Source: Rhododendron vialii (taxonomy: Eukaryota > Streptophyta > Magnoliopsida > Ericales > Ericaceae). From it: 64,000 nucleotides of DNA. The DNA lies in assembly GCF_030253575.1 (NCBI RefSeq), contig NC_080561.1, positions 11,828,001-11,892,000 on the forward strand, in the 5' to 3' direction. Both the position numbers and the translations under genes were made by a program. The notes below the pieces were generated by a model. The model did no database searches. It saw only the letters and a program-made list of their open reading frames with translations, and was not told where the DNA came from. Position 1 is the stretch's first letter. Each line of letters begins with the position of its first letter. Below, piece by piece: positions 35,101-47,600 of the stretch.

Positions 35101-38094
35101 GACATTGAATTCATATCACTGGGATAAATAATGCAGCAGCAAATTAAAGTAGCCAATTGAAATACTAGTCATGCATGTGTCTTAATTAGATTGTGTACCT
35201 TGATATTCATATACGGCTCGGCTTTGTCTTTGTTTCCTGAAAATCAACAAATCAAAACACCAAGAAAGAGAGAGAATTCAAAATGAGATTGCTTTTATTG
35301 GTGGGGAAAAAAGGGTATGTGTTAATTATCTGGCATGGGAAAATAAGATACCGTCAATTATCTTTTTAGTGATCAACGGAACAATCATGCCTGCTTGAGA
35401 ATCACCACCGATAAATAGGTGGACAGAGAGAAATTGAGGGTGTTCGACCAACCACTGCATCATATCAAGAAAAATAAGTGGAGTACCAACTGAATCTTTA
35501 ATGATTAGTTGGTTTCCCAAAACAAAATAACAAAAATTCTTCTACAACACGGCTAGATAATGTTGACAACATTCGCAAGCTGCCCAAGGCAGTGGTCACA
35601 GCTTCACAGTACAAGGAGTTGTGTTCACATTGACATTTCACTACTCACTACTCAGACTACCGTACTTGAAGCGAGTCTGAGCAAACCCAGAAATTAAGGT
35701 TTTACTCCCGGTAAACTTGACTTCTTTAACTTCTGCTGATCCAATTGTTCTAAAAGTTCCGTTCTCACACAATACATAATCTCACTGCATGAGGAGGTAT
35801 ACACTGTTGTAACAGTACTCAACAAATTCCATGTTGCTAACTGACCTTCCTGAGGAACTTGTAGGATTGTTCAGTGGATTTTGTGTCCGATGAAGGCCAA
35901 CCTTCCAGGGTTCTGGAATAGGAAAAACCTGTTCCCACTGGTGCATCAAGAAATATCATGCTAGCAGTCTGCATAAAACATACATGTTAAAGAAACATAT
36001 CATTAACAAAAGAACAGCGACAAAAACAGTGAAAGAAACAATGCAATGTAGGCAAGGAATTTCACCTTTGTCCGTGCGTGTGGATAATATTTCAATTTTG
36101 GTAACCCTCCAGTGTAGTTAGAAATGTCATACTCCATCGGACCTAGAAAAACAAAGTTAAGACATCAGGTTGCATGCATCAGGACTTGCAAAACCAAGTC
36201 ACATTGAAAGAGTTGTCCACCCAATTAGCTATCCTTACTCAAGAGGCCAAAATGAAAAATTAAAATATAAAAACTGAGCAAGTTGAGATATTCAATAGTT
36301 TGATGGCCGGCGCTTGACAATGCTGAATCAAACCTTCTGGTTAGTGCCATAAGATTGGAATTGTGCGTAGTGTTTTCTGCCTAGTAGAGGAAAGTTTTTG
36401 AAACGAATGATAAACTGCAGCACTAGGAAGGAGCCGTGATTGCCGGTTAGTAAACTAATTACAAAACTAAAGCGTGAGCGACATGCTGAATTTGAGCTGA
36501 TTTCAATGCTACCCTTGCCTTTGTGGGGCTGGTACCATAGCACGATAAGATTAGAGAGAATAGATTAAGGTGGTTTGGACATATCGATTGTAGATTGGCA
36601 AACAGTGATAGCACAGAGGAGTGATATGGTAACGGTAGGGATTGTAGTTCAAAAAAATATGTGTTTGTTGGATATCATGGACATGATGCCCTGTAACAAA
36701 GTTTAAATGGAGAAAATGGATTCATGTAACCAATGCCAATTGATTCGGACTTAAGACTCAGTTTGGTTTGGCAGTTTGGTTTGGTTTTAGGAGAGCATGA
36801 GAACGGTTGAAGCTAAACCAATATGTGAGAATAAGAAAGAAGAAGAGTAAGTGGGGAAATTGAAGTGAAGTGGACTAATTTAACTGGTAACTTTACAAGA
36901 ATAAGAAATTAAACAATTAAGTCTCCAACCATCAACACTAAAATATATGGCAATGTGAAACACTCCCAAAAATACTGATACAAGAATGTTAGCAATCTGT
37001 TATTCTCTTTTATTATTGCCTGCCCTTAGAGGGAAAGGGAAAACGAAGAAAAAATATACCAACTTCATAAAGGAGTCCGCTCAAAGCTGTACAGCCAGGA
37101 CCACCAGTGAGCCAAAGTAAAAGAGGGTCCTCTTGAGGGTTCCCTTCTGACTCAATGAAATAATAGAATAACTCTGAGTCATCCACACTGATGTATCTGA
37201 AACCAAAATAAAACCCATCATGGAAGCACAAACCAGCAATTCCATCTTTCAAATCCAAAAAGATAATAAAAGAAACCCAAAGTGATAGAGATGGCTGTTA
37301 AGATGGCCGAGGTAACTGCTTTACAAGCACAAATCTCTAATCCGACTCTCACTAAAAGTCAAATCCTTTGAGCCACTCTTCCCGCAGGCGACACAATCTA
37401 ATTTGCGGTTTGTAGGATCTGTTCTCTAAAATCCACAGTAAGTCCATAGTAAACAATAAAAAGACGGCGAGAAGTGCTTTACAAGCACAACGCTCTAATT
37501 TAACTACCACTAACAGCAAAATCTTTTGGATCACCCTCCCCTTTTGGAAAACTATTCGCAAAATAGTTGTGGAAGGAGGCTCCAGTTTACGGAGTGGCCA
37601 CACCACTTAAGTTGCGGTTGGTGGGATCGGTTCCGAATTTAGCAAAGGGGGCGGACGTAAGTGCTCTACAAGCACAAGTCTTCTAATTCGACCACCACTA
37701 AGACCGAAATCTTTTGAATCACCCTCACCGCAAGCGAAATCTTTTGCGAAATAACTGTGGGAGCGGCATCCGGTCCCCTCAAACCCTCTGTACCGGAAAT
37801 TTGGCGTACCCATGTTCCGGTTTATGGTGCTGCTACACAACCTAAGTTGTGGGATCGGTTCTATTCTTGTTTTGGAAAAAAAAAATGGAAGAAAGGAAAA
37901 AGAAGTGGCGGGGCTTACCCTGTCTCGAGCTTGAAAGGAAGTTCACCGTCATACCCAGGTAAGTACTTGACAATCTGGCCACCAAGAGCTGATTGAGCTG
38001 AAATCACCACTAGAAGCAGCAAATGGATATGCACCCATTTGATCCAACTTCTACTAAAGCTGAATGAGTTTGTTGCTGCTTCTGCTTGCGCCAT
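32198..38094 (-). CDS. Serine carboxypeptidase-like protein C (SCPL, 14 exons, intact)
   Basis: Exons, 5' to 3': 38094-37919, 37196-37060, 36142-36066, 35968-35846, 35454-35352, 35236-35199, 35083-34982, 34693-34607, 34513-34373, 34286-34215, 34104-33986, 32641-32528, 32431-32377, 32281-32198. All sites are GT-AG and the frame is open for 475 codons. It starts MAQAEAA with a leucine-rich signal segment at about 22-40. Exons match A and B except exon 1 (20 residues shorter) and exon 9 (4 shorter). GGPGCT spans 90-95. The nucleophile Ser190 lies in GDSQAG, where A and B have GDSYAG. The acid is Asp396 in SGDHD and the base His452 in GAGHPAP. The triad is complete, but Tyr to Gln beside the nucleophile and Thr for Ser after GGPGC may change substrate use (inference). 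Same S10 family and probable acyltransferase role; more diverged than A is from B. Confidence 0.92.
32693..33039. mobile_element. Foldback MITE with 9-bp TSD, intron 11 of gene C
   Basis: Ends CGGGGCGGTTCCGGGGACAC and, inverted, CGCGGCGGTTCCGGGGACAC. The 9-bp flanks TATAAAAAA are identical (32684-32692 and 33040-33048). The 347 bp pair almost end to end around 32865. This is the best-preserved copy of the foldback family also found at 1290, 31090, 59056 and 59440. Confidence 0.88.
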
Positions 38095-38334
38095 GTGTTG
38101 GATTTCAAAAGCTACTGGAAAGGTGCAGCCGTAGCATTAAGGAGAAAAAAACTGTAATCATTTGCTTAAGCTTTGAACGGAGTATTCAACTTTTACTCCA
38201 AACTCTTGCCCAATCAAGAAACTTGTGATACTCAAATCCTAATCAAACCAAACGCGGAACTTGAGATCTTCTATCTAAATTTGCTCTCTACTACTATTCT
38301 CTCGTCCGCCCAATCAAATAGGTGATTTACTCAA
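38095..38334. other. 5' flank of SCPL gene C
   Basis: 240 bp between the start codon and a Mutator-like element. No convincing TATA box was seen. The nearby transposon means the gene's promoter is either within this stretch or partly supplied by the element. Confidence 0.4.
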
Positions 38335-39249
38335 GGGCAAATTATAGTTAACCCCCTCAAACTATGCCTCGATGACACTTTACCCCCCCCCCCTCAAACT
38401 TTTAGTTTTAGCACTTAACCCCCTCAAACTAATGGAAATGCAAAACCGGCCAACTTCCGTAGCAGAGAGGATGTAAGTTACTGTTTTGGCCTCTATTGAA
38501 AAATGCTTACCAAAAGGATTTAATAAACCCATTTGTTTGTCAAAATCCCAAACGTTGATCAGTTTCTCCCCCTTTCCCTCATTTTGTATCTCCTCCACAT
38601 GTCCCACTTTGTATTCCTCTACCTCTACCACTTTGTATTTCCTCCCCATTTCCCACATTTTCTGAGCAGCCAAAAAAAAAAATATGGCATCGCGATTCTA
38701 CCTATATGAGGGATCAATCTGTTTGGACATGGTAGCAATGGTCTAAACGTCGATATGAGTGGACCGATCGGGATTCACACCACCATTCTACCACCAGCCG
38801 AGTGACAACGAGAGAAAGTTAGAAGTGATGTCGTTAGGTTTGGAGATGACAATCGACAAGCTGCCGTTAGTGAGGAAAGGGTAGCTGGGCTCGCTGACAC
38901 GGACCGAGTCACTGTTGCTCGACTCATTGGCAAAGGTTCACCACTCCAGGACCTCCACCGCGCACTTGCAGTCTGAGCAGTACACGTTAGCCATTGGTTT
39001 TTTAGGGTTTGGCAATTAGTTGGTGCGAGGTGAGATTGAGGATGGATATAGGTGATCGAAAGGGGTTTGTGCTTGGTATGATTTTGTCATTGTTTTCAAT
39101 TTTGGTTTGGTGATATAGTATGTACGTATATGTAGATGTAAATAAGAGAAAGGGCAGAGAGATTGGAGATATTTCAAATGAGGGTAAAAAAGATGATATT
39201 CCCCTGGTCTGATATCATCTAGGCCGATGATTCCACTTCAAAATCAACA

Positions 39250-39305
<56 letters not shown>

Positions 39306-39386
39306 GTATTTTGTGTCTCTCTTCATCGTTGTTTCCAATTGTTTCCTCGAGGGCAATAATGTCTTATTTTTCCAGATGCGTGTGTG

Positions 39387-39424
<38 letters not shown>

Positions 39425-39602
39425 CAATAATATCTCATTTTTCCAGATGTGAGGGCATGTGACATTTTCCATCCATATCTTGACAGAATGTTAACGGAAG
39501 TTGCATTTTCTATTAGTTTGAGGTGGTTAAGTGTCAAAAATAAAAGTTTAGGGGTAAAATATCTCCAAGGCATAGTTTGAGGGGATTAACTATAATTTAC
39601 CC
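38335..39602. mobile_element. Non-autonomous Mutator-like element, possible Pack-MULE
   Basis: Identical 9-bp duplications TTTACTCAA (38326-38334, 39603-39611) flank long inverted repeats of about 115 bp, starting GGGCAAATTATAGTTAA and, inverted, GGGTAAATTATAGTTAA. The interior (about 38700-39000) is markedly more GC-rich than its surroundings. It holds a minus-strand ATG (38994) opening a short frame (MANVYCSDCKC...) broken by a stop, and a 97-codon minus frame at 38673-38380. These could be captured gene pieces; I recognise neither. (CT)n at 39252-39302 and (GA)n at 39392-39422 also lie inside. Confidence 0.85.
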
Positions 39603-41651
39603 TTTACTCAAATCCTATTCAAACCAAGCATGGAACTTGTGATCTTTATATAAATTTGCTCTCTACTAATTCTCTCGTTTTTAAATAAATGTCCGACAAA
39701 CTTAAGCCTTGAAATAGATGTCTTTTTTATTAAAAATTCAATTTTTTTTCATGACTTAAAAGAATCCATTGATATCTATTGATTTGTGGAAAAAATTAAT
39801 TTTTATTACGAAAAAATGCATTTTTTTGAAGGTTTAAGCTTGCGCGTTGGACATTTATTTAGGAAATGAGGGATTTGTGAAAAAGCTGAATCCTTATATG
39901 AAAAAATCCATTTTTTTAAAGACCTAAATTTGCACGCTGGACATTTATTTAAGAATGGAGGAAGTATGTACTTTTCTACTTAAAAGTTTACACATGTCAA
40001 TTTTATAAAGAAACTGGTTTGCCAGAATGAGTCATATCAAATAGAGTTTTTATTCAAATTTTCACTCGAATTAAGTACAATTCCGGATTGTCGATATGAG
40101 ATTTGGACTGTCTAATGACTGAATGGACGATTTGGATTGCCCATAACACCGTGCTGTGCACTAGTTGCACAACAAGCCCCTTAATCAACAAGTCAAAATT
40201 CGGAATCTAAAAGAAATGCTTCCACACATCTGTACCTTACAAAAACGGCACGCAAGTTCACTTTGTCTCATTTGTGTCATGTCTCCCTTTTCTTCTATCT
40301 CGTACCATGAAAGCATCCACGATGTCCAATCAAATTGAATAACCAAAAATTGTTACACCACCTTTTGTTTATCCATTTAAGGAATTATTAAGGTTAACAA
40401 TGTAAAGGTGATCCATAATAGAATAATCAAAATTAAAAACCAAAATTTGTCATATCACCTTTTTAAATTATAAAAAATTAAAAATTGTGTACATAGAAAG
40501 CAGCGTTTTTAAAAAATAGTTTTTAAACTAATAAAAATTGGTTATTAGAAAAAAAATAAATTTTTGAAATATTTTTAAAAAAAAGCATTTTCCATAAAAA
40601 AAGTTTCAAAATCATAACAGTAAAATAAGCTAATAAGCCAATTTTTTTAAATAAAGATGAAAAAATTGGCTTATTAGCTTATTTTTATCTTTATTCAAAA
40701 AATTTAGGTTTCGATTATAATTTTTTACTTTTAGATTCCTCTCATCATGACAAAGTAATAATTCAAAAAAAAAGTTAACGAAAAACTAACAAATACGAAT
40801 TTTTTTTAACAAAAACAAAAAATTAAGCCATTTAACTTATTAGGCCCAATGACCATAATAAAGATGCTACTAGAAACTACCTGGGGCCATGGCTTCCCCA
40901 AAAATTTTGTTATTAGCCTTTCCAGATTTTCGAAACAGGAGTAAAATAAAACAATAATTCGGCTTTCGGTCCTTCAAAATTTGAAGAATTCTAGTGCTGT
41001 TTTATTTTTCCGAAGGGAAGAATATTACCCGTCACGCTAAGGTTATTATTTTTAAGTATTTATTTTTCGGCTTTTCGCCTTACGAGACATGTCATTCTTT
41101 TATAATATATCACATTTAATTCAAAAAATTTAAATAAATATTTATTTACTTAATGGAATGAGCCTAACAATAGTAAGAGTAATTTCTTCTTATGGCCCAT
41201 GAAGTCATTTAACATAGTACAAAAAGAATTTGTATGCATCACAAGGTCATTCAAATTGACTGCTTCGTCATTAATGTTTTTTTTATCTTTAATAATTTTT
41301 TATTTTTTTCATGTTTTAAATGTATATAGTGTACTTCTATTAAAAATATTAAATAATTAAATAAAGAAAAAAAAATATGTAAATTTGTAAAGCATTTTCA
41401 TTTCAAAAATTTATTGAAGAAATTAAATAGACATGCCCATCCCATAGAATTTAAATACTTATGTTTTCGTCCTTAATTTGGTTGAATGAAAGTAATTACT
41501 CCGTAAATATAATATGTGTTGTACTGTCCAAATATGATAGTACACAATAAATGTTTATTTTTATTTTAACAAGAAAAACTCGAATTACCCAATTCCACCT
41601 CTTCCTCATCAGTCCCTCTTTACAACCGCCGCTTTCCCTAGCTCCACGACA
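39603..41651. other. Intergenic between SCPL C and the bL32 gene
   Basis: Very AT-rich. A strong hairpin at about 40605-40690 pairs aataagctaataagccaat with attggcttattagctta around an A/T loop and looks like the core of a MITE; related words recur at 47440-47700. No gene was found. The last 150 bp would hold the promoter and 5' UTR of the gene at 41652. Confidence 0.45.
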
Positions 41652-44600
41652 ATGGCTCTGAGGGCGGCGACTCTAAAAAGCGCCGGTGAGAAAATGATGT
41701 CCGCATTCGGACCCATACGGTGGGCCCACGCCATCGCTGCCCAACCTCCGCCGCTCGACAGTTCGATGGGTCACGCCGCCGTCACCGCACCGTTTGTTTT
41801 GCCGGAACTCGATCGGGACTCCGTTGACAACAACGGCAACGTGAAGTACGGGTTCCCCAGTTTCTCTTTTCGCGGCGGTGGGTCGATGGAGCTCATGGCC
41901 GTCCCCAAAAAGAAGGTTGTTTAATTCACCCTCCCATTCCTTCATTGTCTTTCTGATTATTTTGGTATGTTGTAAGTTTTCAGATATTTATTTATTTATT
42001 TTTGGTTATTTAGTTTTTTCTTGAGGAGATTGGAAATTCAATAGGGTTAGTAATGCTATGGGATTATCAATATCACATCTGTAGGTGTTATAAAGTCTCA
42101 ATAGGATTGGCTGTGCAATGGATATGTAATCCCTGTATAATTGATGCACTCAGAAGTTGGAAATGACTTCCGTTGTCTTTTTAATCTGTTCCGTGTTACA
42201 GCCTCTTTGGATGGTGAGAAATGGTGGGAAAATGGAAGAAAAGAGAATCCCTTTTACATCACTGAAAGAAATGTGAAATGGTGAGAAGGATGGTAAATAA
42301 TAGTGATAAAAGAAGAACCTTTACTGGTCAACTATTTTTCCTCAACAAATCTTGGTGAGGTTTAGTGAGAAGCCACTAGGTCCGTTACCCTTTGTTTTAT
42401 CTCTCTTTCTCATAATCTAAAGGGCCGGTTAGTCTTGGCAATCAAATGGACCATTGGGACTGGTACTTTGCATTTCACTTGATAAACTTCCCCGATACTT
42501 TTCATAACTCTTCATTGTTTTGGTTAATACTAGAATTTGAGTTGGATGTTCACTCCTACATATTCTAGTTCTTTTACTACATGTTTGATTTGTGCTTTGA
42601 AGCTTCGATTTTTGTAGTTAATACTTTGATTTCAGTTTCTTAGTAACCCATGTTTTTGTTTATCTCGAAATTTGAAATTGGTATTTCAGTTCTCATAGGT
42701 TGAAGAATGTAGGGAAATGCCACACTTCGTCTGAATTTCCAGATCCCCCTCCACCATGTATCATTAACTCTTTGCAAGAAAATTGGACCAAAGGCATTGG
42801 GTCTAGGAGACTAGGACACTTCATGATTGCGGCCTTTTTTTTCTTTTAAAGTTAATTCCTTGTCACTTCATTTTCATTTCTAGATATCACAAACGATTTG
42901 ATTTACCCTTAAGTTTGTGCATTTTTGCAATTTGCTCACGGTTTTCATGATGTTGTTTTGTTCGAAAATTCTATGGTCTAAGTTGTTTGAACTCACCACT
43001 CCTTTACTATCGAAAGTACATTTGAGGTATTGAACACCATTGGCTTACTTTCCACATGGGACCTTTGCCCGGTTTTTTTGGGGAAATCCAAAATTTATTA
43101 AAGAATTGACATTACAAAGAACAAGAAGGGCGTACCCTCCAAATAACAAGGGAACCTAACAAGAAACTAATTTCAAACAGCAAGGTTTACAGGTGAAGCT
43201 TTTACAGAAGAGAATTGAGAACCTTGGATCCTTACATTAAACCTAATCTTGTCAACCACATTCAAAGTTGGCCTTTGAATACCTTGGAAACTTTGTACTA
43301 TTGTAGTTCCTTTCCTGGCAGATATGATAAACCATGGTTGCCTAAGCTATTTTCCTTACAATGTTTTGGAAGGGACTTGCCACTGAATTTACCTGTAAGC
43401 CAATTGACTTCATTAGGCCAGGAATGTTGAGGCTTAGAATGCCCCATAATCCCCATAAAGAGCAAACTTGCTGCCAAACTGATCTTGAAAAGGGGCAGCT
43501 TAAAAAAAAGATGGAAAAGGCTTTCATTGTCAATCTGGCATAGAGAGCAAGTAGGAGATATCAGATATGTGAACACCCCAACTTATGATTTCATCCTTCA
43601 TTTTGAGACTGGCTTTGATTGCCAACTATGAAGCATGAATACTGATACAGGATATAGACAATATATGAGATGGATAGGGCGATATGAGAAAATCTTGAAA
43701 AGTAGGATACGGGTACTGCTAGGATCCGTAAGGTTAGAAGGCATATTTATAGGCTTGTAGCATTGTATTACCCAATACCCATAATAACAAGAAGAGATAT
43801 AAACCTATTGTATTTTCCTTATGCAATTTTGTTGTGTACAAGTCTACTTGGTTACTTTTTTATTATTGAACTTAATTATCATACTCATGCGTGACACAAT
43901 AAAATGAAACATTATAAAATCTATCATTCCATTCCTAACTATTTTACCCTACTACTATGCAAGAATTGTCACAATCTTAATTTCAGAAAAGTTCGGATAC
44001 GTGTCTTTTAGTATCCAAAATGTATCCGATACTCACAAATTTTAGAAATTAATCTTTATATTATTGATACTTTTGTGATTCGTATCCTTGAGTATCGGTA
44101 TCCGATACGGATATGATGCAGGTGCAACTCCCATCTAGATGTATCCGTTCTTCATAGATTGTCAACCGAAGAATGAAGCAATGCCTTCCATCTGAAGGTG
44201 TTCTACATATCATTAGGATTAATTGTCTAATGAATGTGCAATCCCTGTAAAAAAAAATGATGCATCAAGAAGCTGGAAATGACTTCCATAGGTTTTGTAA
44301 TCGAATCCATGTGTTACAACCCTTGTGGATGGGGTGACATTCGTGAGAAAGGATGGGAAAATGAAATAAAGGAGAATCCATTTTACTAATTTGGATAACT
44401 AAAGAGATGAGAAATTGTGAGAAAGGATGAGAAATAAAGAACAAAGACGAATCTTTATTAGTACATTTTTGTTGCTCACCAAATCTCCTTGCTGCAGAGA
44501 TTCAGTGAGAAGCCATAACCCTTTCTGTTCTCTCCCTTTCTCACAATCCAATGGGCCTGTTAGTACGGGCAATCACATGGCCATTGGTACTAGTACTTTG

Positions 44601-47600
44601 CATTTAGCTGAAAATTCTTCCCATCCATTTCAACACTGATTATTTTTTTCAGTTAATACTAGAATTTGAATTCGATGGTCCCTCCTATAGTCCTGTTTGG
44701 ATCTTGCTTATGGTAGTTCTTCTACCACATACGTGATTTGTTTTTTCAAGCTGCAATTTTGTTTGGTAATACTTCTATTTCAGTTGGGTACTAAGACCAT
44801 GCGTTTTCTCTACCTGGGAATTTGAAAATGTATTTTGGCTCTTGCAAATTGAAGAATGTAGCAAAATACGATAATTGGTCTGAGTTGTGCAATGGCCCTC
44901 CACCATGTATCATTTAATCTTCACAAGAAAATTGCGTAGGAATTTATTGGGTCTAGGGCACTTCATGATTACAGATTCATGTTAATACTTTTCACTTCAT
45001 TTTAGGTTATAGACACTGCAAACGATATGATTTACTCTACATTTTTTTAGTCATGGTTTTCATAATGTTTTATTAGTCATGTTGTTTAAGTGTTTGAAAC
45101 CTGTCAGACCTTACTATGAAAAGTGCAACCGGGGTTTTAGACACCATTGGCTTACTTTCCACATGGGACCTAATACCTTGGTTGGGCTATGCAGCATTTC
45201 GCCCCCAGGCCTTTTATGAATATTTTTGTTTTTGACTGTCCATAAGTTATTTCTTTGAGCCATATTTTATCTCCTTTTCAAGCATAGCGGGGTGATTTTT
45301 TCTCTTCGTTATTTTGCTTTCCTAATGAAGAACCGACTTCGCTATCACGAATGGCGATTGGAGAAGGCTATCATCTCACAAACATTTTTCATTAGCTATA
45401 GAATCCCATGCATGTTGTTATGATATAGACTACATAGTTATGCTTGGTATAGGAAAATTGAGAATTGGTCCAACTGACATCATTTGGAGGAACCCCTCGT
45501 GTTAATATAGTGCTCTTGTTTTCCAAAACTTATTCATGCAATAGATACCTTTTTTTGAACTAGATAGAGATGTTCTTTCTGTTCTACTGGCATCTGTTAG
45601 TTCCCCTCCTCATGTATCAGTGTATCGCTGGATAATCTGCCAAATTGTGGTTTTTTTTTGGAATTATCATGTTACGATGCCATTATTAGTTCAATTTGCA
45701 CCCTTATGTATTAGTTTGTTGTGGATATTGTGGCTGTAGAATACTTGAGTGAAATAAAGAGCTTTCTTTGAAAGTATCCGTGCAAATGACAAAGATTTCT
45801 TGATTGTGCAGGTTTCTCCACACAAGAGAGGCATTAGGAATGGACCAAAGGCTTTGAAACCCGTTCCTGTCATCATCCGCTGCAAGTAAGGCTTTGCTCC
45901 TCTTATTGTTTCGGTATAAACTTATGGATCCATGATAACATGTGGTATCCTGGAAGTATGTTGAAACTTCTCAGTGCAGTGTGTTACTGGTCTGGTTTGC
46001 CTCTGAAGTCAGGCACAGTCTTTTTCGGTGCATAAAGCATATTCTTTTAAAGGTCAGTTGTCATTCTATTACCACTAAGAGCAAGTTTACCAGTTATTAG
46101 CCAAAAAAACTTGTGAACAGTGCACATTTTTCATTTTACCTACTCACATTTCTTTGAACACTAGACCAACACTATCTATTTAACCTATTATCTATTAAAA
46201 TATCATAACTTTTATTTCTTAACCATATTTTTAAATTGGAGCAAATGAAGAGAGAAGGGAGACCTGACAAAAAAAACAATAAAGAACTCTATTGCTCGTG
46301 AACAGTTCTTCTCTAGAAATGCCGAATCTGGTGCATGGCTGTTTCCTTGTTTTGCAAAGCTAAAATAGATTCAAAAGCATGTATAGCTAAGCTGGTAAAC
46401 TTGCTCTGATCAGCTACTGGAAGTTCTTGTGGACTTCTGAGCTTTTGGCGTAGGATAACCCACATGCAAATACAGGCATTCATTTGTGGTACTAGTCATA
46501 ACGTGAAAGGACTTTTACTCAACAATGCCTTGGGTATTAAAGAGGGAAAAGAAGAGGAAAAAGGAAAGAGTATTACATGTGCTCCTGCAAAAGAGCACAC
46601 ACCTAGAAATAGATCACCAACTCTGTATATTTTTTTTTCTTCCCTTTCTTCTGTACTTGGGTGAATGGGCATTGGGCAGGATTGAGGGATGGCATAAGGC
46701 AACAACACTTGGAGAATAAACAGTGGGAAACAAAGTTACTCAACCACAATAGATAGTTTTAATTGACTGTTAATTGACTTTCACCTGCCGTATCATTGAA
46801 GTATTATAGGTAGGGGTGGCAAATTGAACCCAGACCCATTAACAAACCCAGACCCATCAACTAGAAAATAGACCCAACCCAACCCATTTATTAGTTGGGT
46901 AAGAATGGGTTCAAACCCAACTAACCCATTATTAATTGGGTCATAATTGAGCATTAATTGGGTCAACTTAAATGACCCAATGGGCAATGAAAGTAACCCA
47001 CCAAATTCCATCTCTTAATTGGTCCCAAATTCCGTCTCTCTCTCTCCCTCCCCCTGCCCCTCTCTCCCACCCTCCCCCCCCCCCCCCCCCGCTCTCTCTC
47101 TCTCCCCCCTGCCCCCCCCCCCCCCCCCCTCTCTCTCTCTCTTTCCCCCCGCCCCTCTTTCTCTCTCTCTCTCTCCCTCTCCCCCGTCTCTCTCTCTTTC
47201 CCCCCCCCCCACAGGAGCATGGCCTTCTCCCTCTTTTATTCAATTGTTTTGTGCTACATCACACGGGTCCAAAAATATTTTGAATGGTCCGAATTAAAAA
47301 TCAATTGTGACCGGTAACAATTATTTTGACCAGTCAAAATTGAAAACACATCTCATCCATTAATTGCGCGAATGGACCCGTGAAATTGTGCTCCGCCGTG
47401 AATAAATTTCTCTCATGGTAGTCCCGCAAAGGATTTGGATTAAAAAATTAACTTATTTTTTTGTCCTTATTCAATTTTTTTTTGCATTTTTTTTGTTTTG
47501 TGTCATATTTTTGTGACTTATTAATTTGTTTTGATGAGAGGAATCAGAAAAGTAAAAAAATTTGATCGAAACTTATAACTTTTTGAATAAAGACAAAAAA

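Noticed and set aside
46963..47297. Several overlapping open frames on both strands of 65-103 codons
   Set aside because: They are translations of a C-rich and (CT)n tract inside the hAT element, giving Ser/Pro/Leu or Arg/Glu/Gly repeats; no gene.
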